The translations under genes and the position numbers were made by a program. Source: Flavobacteriales bacterium (GTDB taxonomy: Bacteria > Bacteroidota > Bacteroidia > CAIKAF01). From it: a stretch of DNA of 64,000 bases. The notes below the pieces were generated by a model. That model made no database searches. It was not told the DNA's origin and saw only the letters and a list, made by a program, of their open reading frames with translations. Of the stretch, positions 59,257 through 64,000 are shown piece by piece. Each line of letters opens with the position of its first letter. The stretch's first letter is position 1. The stretch lies in contig JANWKT010000019.1 of NCBI GenBank assembly GCA_025451235.1, forward strand, positions 1 through 64,000, given 5' to 3'.

Positions 59257-60699
59257 ATGAGTGATCAGGATAAAATAATAGATGAAGTTGTAGGCAGCGA
59301 ATACAAGTACGGTTTCTATACAGATATAGAAATGGATACGGCTCCTATGGGATTGAATGAGGATATTGTTCGTTTTATTTCTGCTAAAAAAAGCGAACCA
59401 GAATGGATGTTGGAGTATAGGTTAAAAGCCTATCGTCATTGGCTCACTTTAAAGGAGCCTAACTGGGCCCATGTAAAATATCCCGCCATCGATTACCAGA
59501 AGATCATTTATTATGCTGCACCCAGCAGTACCCCTAAATACCAATCGTTGGATGAGGTAGATCCCGAATTATTGGCCACCTTCAAAAAACTAGGTATTTC
59601 ATTGGAGGAACAAAAAATGCTTACAGGGGTTGCAGTCGATGTAGTGATGGATTCGGTAAGCGTAAAAACCACCTTTAAAGAAAAATTATCAGAATTAGGA
59701 ATTATTTTCTGTGCCATTAGCGAAGCATTACAAAACCATCCTGATTTGGTGAAAAAGTATTTAGGTAAAGTAGTGCCGTATACTGATAATTTCTTCGCCG
59801 CTTTAAATGCGGCCGTATTTAGTGACGGATCATTTGTTTATATACCCAAAGGCGTGAAATGCCCGATGGAATTATCCACCTATTTTCGTATCAATGCCAT
59901 GAATACAGGTCAGTTTGAAAGAACGTTGATCGTTGCGGATGAAGGAGCTTATGTAAGCTACCTGGAAGGTTGTACAGCTCCAATGCGGGATGAGAACCAA
60001 TTGCATGCAGCTGTGGTAGAATTGATCGCCTTGGACCATGCCGAAATAAAATATTCAACCGTGCAGAACTGGTATCCGGGTGATAAGGAAGGAAAAGGAG
60101 GAATTTATAATTTCGTTACCAAACGTGGAATTGCTCATAAAGGTTCAAAGATCAGCTGGACACAGGTAGAAACCGGGTCGGCCATTACATGGAAATATCC
60201 ATCGGTGATTTTAAAAGGAGATCATTCGGTAGGAGAGTTTTTCTCGGTAGCAGTTACTTCCAACTATCAGCAGGCTGATACAGGAACTAAAATGGTACAC
60301 CTCGGGAAAAACACCAAGAGCACTATTATTTCCAAAGGAATTTCCGCAGGAAAAAGCAATAATAGTTACCGTGGAATGGTAAAAATTTCGAAGACAGCTG
60401 AAAAAGCAAGAAATTTTTCTCAATGTGATTCTTTATTGATCGGAGATCAATGTGGAGCACATACCTATCCATATATTGAGGTGAATAACCAGACGGGTGT
60501 GGTAGAACATGAAGCTACTACTTCTAAAATTGCAGAGGACCAGATATTCTATTGCAATCAAAGAGGGATCAACAATGAAAAAGCGGTGGCCTTGATCGTG
60601 AATGGATATTGTAAAGAAGTATTGAACCAATTACCCATGGAATTTGCGGTGGAAGCGCAGAAATTATTGGCGATTAGTCTAGAAGGTTCTGTTGGATAA
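59257..60699 (+). CDS. sufB: SufB scaffold protein
   Basis: A 480-residue SufB, core of the SufBC2D scaffold that assembles [4Fe-4S] clusters. Family blocks are intact: [62 protein letters not shown], the Asp/Gly-rich [20 protein letters not shown], and the C-terminal [20 protein letters not shown]. The C-terminal Cys (FYCNQRG) and His are those proposed to bind the cluster. I start at ATG 59257; an in-frame TTG at 59236 lies inside the inverted repeat and is unlikely. SufC follows after 27 bp. This is the largest gene of the operon. Confidence 0.97.
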   Translation: MSDQDKIIDEVVGSEYKYGFYTDIEMDTAPMGLNEDIVRFISAKKSEPEWMLEYRLKAYRHWLTLKEPNWAHVKYPAIDYQKIIYYAAPSSTPKYQSLDEVDPELLATFKKLGISLEEQKMLTGVAVDVVMDSVSVKTTFKEKLSELGIIFCAISEALQNHPDLVKKYLGKVVPYTDNFFAALNAAVFSDGSFVYIPKGVKCPMELSTYFRINAMNTGQFERTLIVADEGAYVSYLEGCTAPMRDENQLHAAVVELIALDHAEIKYSTVQNWYPGDKEGKGGIYNFVTKRGIAHKGSKISWTQVETGSAITWKYPSVILKGDHSVGEFFSVAVTSNYQQADTGTKMVHLGKNTKSTIISKGISAGKSNNSYRGMVKISKTAEKARNFSQCDSLLIGDQCGAHTYPYIEVNNQTGVVEHEATTSKIAEDQIFYCNQRGINNEKAVALIVNGYCKEVLNQLPMEFAVEAQKLLAISLEGSVG

Positions 60700-60726
60700 A
60701 ATAATTAAGAATACACACAAGAATAT

Positions 60727-61476
60727 ATGTTATCAATCAAGAACCTGAAAGTAAACATTGAAGGAAAAGAGATCCTGAAAGGATTGAACCTGGAAGTAAA
60801 ACCTGGAGAGATCCATGCGATCATGGGGCCGAATGGAAGTGGGAAATCTACGCTGGCTTCCGTTTTAGCCGGGCGTGAAGAATATGAAGTAACCAAGGGG
60901 GAAGTTACCTTCAACGGAAAAAATTTATTGGAACTGTCACCAGAGGAAAGGGCAGGGGAGGGAGTATTTTTAGCTTTTCAATATCCAGTAGAGATCCCCG
61001 GAGTGAGCATGATGAATTTTTTGAAGACCGCTGTTCAGGAAATAAGAGAATATAGAAAGCAAAACCAATTGGATGCCAAAACCTTTTTACAATTGGTAAA
61101 AGAAAAGCAAAAACTCGTAGAGTTAGATACCAAGTTGACCAACCGGTCGGTAAATGAAGGATTTTCCGGAGGGGAGAAAAAAAGGAACGAGATCTTTCAA
61201 ATGGCCATGCTTGAACCCACCCTGGCTGTGCTGGATGAAACCGATTCAGGCTTAGATATTGATGCCTTGCGCATCGTTGCCAATGGGGTAAATAAATTGC
61301 ATACCAAGAACAATGCTTTTATCGTGATCACCCATTACCAACGACTGCTTGAATACATTGTTCCTGATTATGTGCATGTATTACACCAGGGAAAAATAGT
61401 TCGATCAGGTGATAAGTCATTGGCACTTGAGTTGGAAGAAAAAGGATATGACTGGCTAAAAGAAGCAACTGTATAA
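60727..61476 (+). CDS. sufC: SufC ABC-type ATPase
   Basis: A 249-residue soluble ABC ATPase that powers the SufBCD scaffold. Walker A is GPNGSGKSTL (about residues 35-44); the signature is GFSGGEKKRNEI (about 148), Walker B is LAVLDETDSGLDID (about 168), and the H-loop IVITHYQRLL (about 200) are complete. The length is standard for SufC. It is followed by sufD with the stop and start sharing one base (TAATG), so translation is coupled. Confidence 0.97.
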   Translation: MLSIKNLKVNIEGKEILKGLNLEVKPGEIHAIMGPNGSGKSTLASVLAGREEYEVTKGEVTFNGKNLLELSPEERAGEGVFLAFQYPVEIPGVSMMNFLKTAVQEIREYRKQNQLDAKTFLQLVKEKQKLVELDTKLTNRSVNEGFSGGEKKRNEIFQMAMLEPTLAVLDETDSGLDIDALRIVANGVNKLHTKNNAFIVITHYQRLLEYIVPDYVHVLHQGKIVRSGDKSLALELEEKGYDWLKEATV

Positions 61477-62771
61477 TGGAATTGGCAGAAACAAAAGACA
61501 TTAGCACCCGGATGTTTTACGATCTCTATGATGGAGTATTGGCACATGCTGATTTTGACCCTATTGATGAAAGGATCAAGAAATCATACGACCTCATTAA
61601 AGATGAGGCGGTTCCTTCTATAAAAAACGAAGACTGGAAATACACCCCCATCAGAAAATATTTATCCTTATTTGATTTTCAGCCCCATATTTCAGAAATA
61701 CCCACTTGCGAACCTAAGTTTGCTTTAGAAAATAAGGTGACTATCGAGAATGGTCATATTACCTCCATTGAACTTACAAAAGATGCCGCAGGTAAAATTG
61801 AGATACTTCCCTTGATAGAGGGCATAGGTAAATATCCAGAACTGGTTGAAAAATATTTTTATAAAACGCCCCTGCGAAGCAATGACTATTTTGTTCACCT
61901 GAACCAGAGCTTTTGCTTAAATGGGCTTTTTATTTATGTACATGACCATTGTATCATCAACGAACCGATTTATATTCAACAGGATTGTTACAATGAAAAT
62001 GAGACCTTCCACGAAACCCATAACCTGGTTTTGATCGGTCGAGATGCCTCTATGCACCTGATTAAAAAAGAACTATGTACCGGTGAAGGCGGAAAAGTAT
62101 TTCATAATCTTTTAACGGATGCAGTGATCCTGGATAACGGTAAATTCTCTTTTAACCGTTTACAAAACGAATGTAAAGACACCTATCAGATCACTCACTT
62201 CTACGCCAATTTATTGCCGCATGCTCAATTGAACGTAAATAACATTACCATCGGCGGAGCATTTGCACGTAATAATTTCTGGGTGGAGTTGAATGGGGTA
62301 GAGTCGCATGCGAAACTAAGAGGCCTTTCTTTGCTAAACGAACACCAGCATGCCGATAACTGGGTGAAAGTATTGCACAATGCTCCTTATTGTGAAAGTG
62401 ATCAGTTGTTTAAATCAATAGTGGATGATGAAGCTACATCGGTATTTTCGGGTAGAATATATGTTGCCAAGCATGCACAGAAAACAAATGCGTATCAAAG
62501 CAACAAGAACATCGTATTAAAGGAAACGGCTAATTCATACAGCAAACCTCAGTTGGAAATCTATGCAGATGATGTAAAATGCAGCCATGGAAGCACAAGT
62601 GGACAGCTCAATGAAGATGAGCTGTTCTATCTAAGAGCTCGTGGAATTAAGGAACAGGAGGCCAGAAAATTACTCTTGTATGCTTTTGCTGAAAATTTAG
62701 TAGAGCAATTAGACAATGAACATTTTAAGGATGAGGTAAAAGCCCTGATCAGCCAAAAATTTGAAAAATAA
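61476..62771 (+). CDS. sufD: SufD scaffold protein
   Basis: A 431-residue SufD. It shares the SufB-type beta-helix core: NGLFIYVHDHCIINEPIYIQ, ILDNGKFSFNRLQNECKDTY, VNNITIGGAFARNNFWVELN and the C-terminal ADDVKCSHGSTSGQLNEDEL, then FYLRARGIKEQEARKLLLYA. His and Cys in VKCSHGST are the family's conserved pair. With SufB and SufC it forms the SufBC2D complex. The N-terminal 90 residues are more divergent. It overlaps sufC by one base, and sufS begins immediately after its stop. Confidence 0.96.
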   Translation: MELAETKDISTRMFYDLYDGVLAHADFDPIDERIKKSYDLIKDEAVPSIKNEDWKYTPIRKYLSLFDFQPHISEIPTCEPKFALENKVTIENGHITSIELTKDAAGKIEILPLIEGIGKYPELVEKYFYKTPLRSNDYFVHLNQSFCLNGLFIYVHDHCIINEPIYIQQDCYNENETFHETHNLVLIGRDASMHLIKKELCTGEGGKVFHNLLTDAVILDNGKFSFNRLQNECKDTYQITHFYANLLPHAQLNVNNITIGGAFARNNFWVELNGVESHAKLRGLSLLNEHQHADNWVKVLHNAPYCESDQLFKSIVDDEATSVFSGRIYVAKHAQKTNAYQSNKNIVLKETANSYSKPQLEIYADDVKCSHGSTSGQLNEDELFYLRARGIKEQEARKLLLYAFAENLVEQLDNEHFKDEVKALISQKFEK

Positions 62772-64000
62772 GTGGTGAATTCAACCAAAGAAATCATATC
62801 CCCTTCATACACTTCTATTGATTGGAAAAAAATAAGGGAAGACTTCCCGATCTTAAAGAGAGAGGTGAACAATCAACCTTTGGTCTACCTTGATAATGCA
62901 GCTACTTCCCAAAAGCCACAGTTGGTGATCAATGCCATTGCTCATTATTATTCGTACTATAATGCGAATGTGCATAGGGGAGTGCATACTTTAAGCCAGG
63001 AGGGAACGAATGCATTCGAGGCATCACGTAATACCATAAAAGAATTTATCAATGCTTCCAAAACAGAAGAAGTGATCTTCACCAAAGGGACCACCAACTC
63101 CATCAACCTGCTGGCTTATAGCTGGGGTAGAAAATTTGTGAAGGAAGGAGATGAGATCATGATCTCAGCCATGGAGCATCATAGCAATATTGTACCCTGG
63201 CAGATCTTATGTGAGGAGAAAAAAGCGCTATTGAAAGTGATTCCAATCAATGAAAAAGGTGAATTGATCTGGGAAGAGTTTTTAAGACTATTGTCGGATA
63301 AAACAAAACTGATCTCTGTTGTACATATTTCAAACGCTTTGGGAACCATTAATCCGGTGAAGGCGATCATTGAGGAAGCGCATCGAAGGAATATATGGGT
63401 ACATATTGATGGAGCACAGGCGGCACCTCATTTACAAATAGATGTGCAGGAATTGGATTGCGATTTTTATTCTTTCTCAGGTCATAAAATGTGCGGACCT
63501 ACCGGAACAGGGATTTTCTATGGAAAAGAAAAGTGGTTAGAGGAAATGCCTCCTTTTGAGGGTGGTGGAGAAATGATCAAGACGGTAAGTTTCGAAAAAA
63601 CTACCTACAACGATCTTCCATTCAAGTTTGAAGCAGGCACGCCACATATTGAAGGAGCCATTGTACTCGCTGAAGCGATCAGGTATCTTCAAAGCATTGG
63701 ATTAAGCAATATTTCAACCAGGGAGAATGAGCTTGTGCATCAAACAACCACCAGGTTAAAGGAGATGGATGGGATCCGTTTTATTGGTACGGCAATCCAT
63801 AAATCATCCGTTGTATCTTTTTTGGTCAACAATATTCATCCTTACGATATGGGAATGATCCTGGATAAAATGGGGATAGCTGTAAGAACCGGTCACCATT
63901 GCACCCAACCTTTAATGGATTTTTATAGAATTCCAGGAACCGTCAGGGCTTCTTTTTCGTTTTACAATAATGAAAATGATATTGATCGATTGATGGAGGG
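62772..64000 (+). CDS. sufS: SufS cysteine desulfurase (cut by the window end)
   Basis: The open frame begins at GTG 62772 (a second GTG follows at 62775), directly after the sufD stop, and runs past base 64000 without a stop. The 409 residues seen are nearly the whole enzyme (family length about 405-415). PLP-binding Lys239 lies in FSGHKMCGPTG and the catalytic Cys377 in RTGHHCTQPLM; the N-terminal VYLDNAATSQKP and HRGVHTLS motifs are those of class II desulfurases. It removes sulfur from cysteine to feed the SufBCD scaffold. The closing part (YNNENDIDRLME) is near the expected C-terminus. I see no SufE within the window. Confidence 0.95.
   Translation, partial: MVNSTKEIISPSYTSIDWKKIREDFPILKREVNNQPLVYLDNAATSQKPQLVINAIAHYYSYYNANVHRGVHTLSQEGTNAFEASRNTIKEFINASKTEEVIFTKGTTNSINLLAYSWGRKFVKEGDEIMISAMEHHSNIVPWQILCEEKKALLKVIPINEKGELIWEEFLRLLSDKTKLISVVHISNALGTINPVKAIIEEAHRRNIWVHIDGAQAAPHLQIDVQELDCDFYSFSGHKMCGPTGTGIFYGKEKWLEEMPPFEGGGEMIKTVSFEKTTYNDLPFKFEAGTPHIEGAIVLAEAIRYLQSIGLSNISTRENELVHQTTTRLKEMDGIRFIGTAIHKSSVVSFLVNNIHPYDMGMILDKMGIAVRTGHHCTQPLMDFYRIPGTVRASFSFYNNENDIDRLME

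Noticed and set aside
1-64000. tRNA, rRNA, CRISPR array, complete insertion sequence or prophage
   Set aside because: No cloverleaf, rRNA-like block, spaced repeat series, transposase or phage structural gene was seen on either strand; the holin-like protein is a chromosomal stress-type protein.

Overview
The window comes from a low-GC member of the Bacteroidota (Bacteroidetes). The evidence is type IX secretion sorting tails of both kinds (type A on the proteins ending at 4665 and 10041, CHU_C/type B on the one ending at 44437), a TonB-dependent receptor with an N-terminal carboxypeptidase-regulatory-like domain, TAnnTTTG-type promoter elements, many small exported proteins and lipoproteins, and an intact sufBCDS locus. 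I saw no rRNA, tRNA, CRISPR array or complete insertion sequence. I cannot name a genus.

Layout. 0.6-10 kb: an ECF sigma factor and RskA-like anti-sigma pair diverges from two tandem DUF4331 genes, followed by a TPR lipoprotein and a TonB-dependent receptor. A 27-bp two-block motif is shared by two sites on the minus strand and may be the sigma factor's promoter. 10-19 kb: mostly housekeeping and envelope genes (T9SS cargo, S41 protease, EamA transporter, M1 aminopeptidase, bL12-like miniprotein, lipoproteins), with hairpin repeats between them. 19-23.7 kb: a three-gene 2-oxoacid oxidoreductase operon whose first gene is a GltD-like NAD(P)H/FAD/Fe-S protein.

23.8-31.4 kb is the most distinctive part. 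Five CsbD-like small proteins, two paralogous exported proteins of unknown function, a DUF4142 protein, a YtxH/holin-like/unknown operon, a beta-barrel protein and two paralogous HMA-AraC regulators lie together, and three CsbD genes share the upstream element ATAGATTTGTRA. It looks like a stress-response island. 31.5-35.3 kb is accessory: a lipoprotein, a HU-like protein with an acidic tail, a small membrane protein, and an overlapping XRE-ImmA/IrrE plus PIN pair (toxin-antitoxin type).

35.4-42 kb: a MarR regulator, a frameshifted four-helix-bundle (S23) gene inside inverted repeats, and a fadN-fadA-fadE beta-oxidation operon. 42-58.5 kb: T9SS type B surface protein, Pif1/RecD-like helicase, two short-chain dehydrogenases, an OmpA-like protein, a DnaQ/GIY-YIG fusion, several small exported proteins, a SulP-carbonic anhydrase fusion, thiL and a MORN-repeat protein. 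58.7-64 kb: the SUF iron-sulfur operon (sufA-like, sufB, sufC, sufD, sufS, the last cut by the window end), preceded by a Bacteroidetes-type promoter overlapping a 7-1-7 palindrome typical of Fur/PerR-family repressors.
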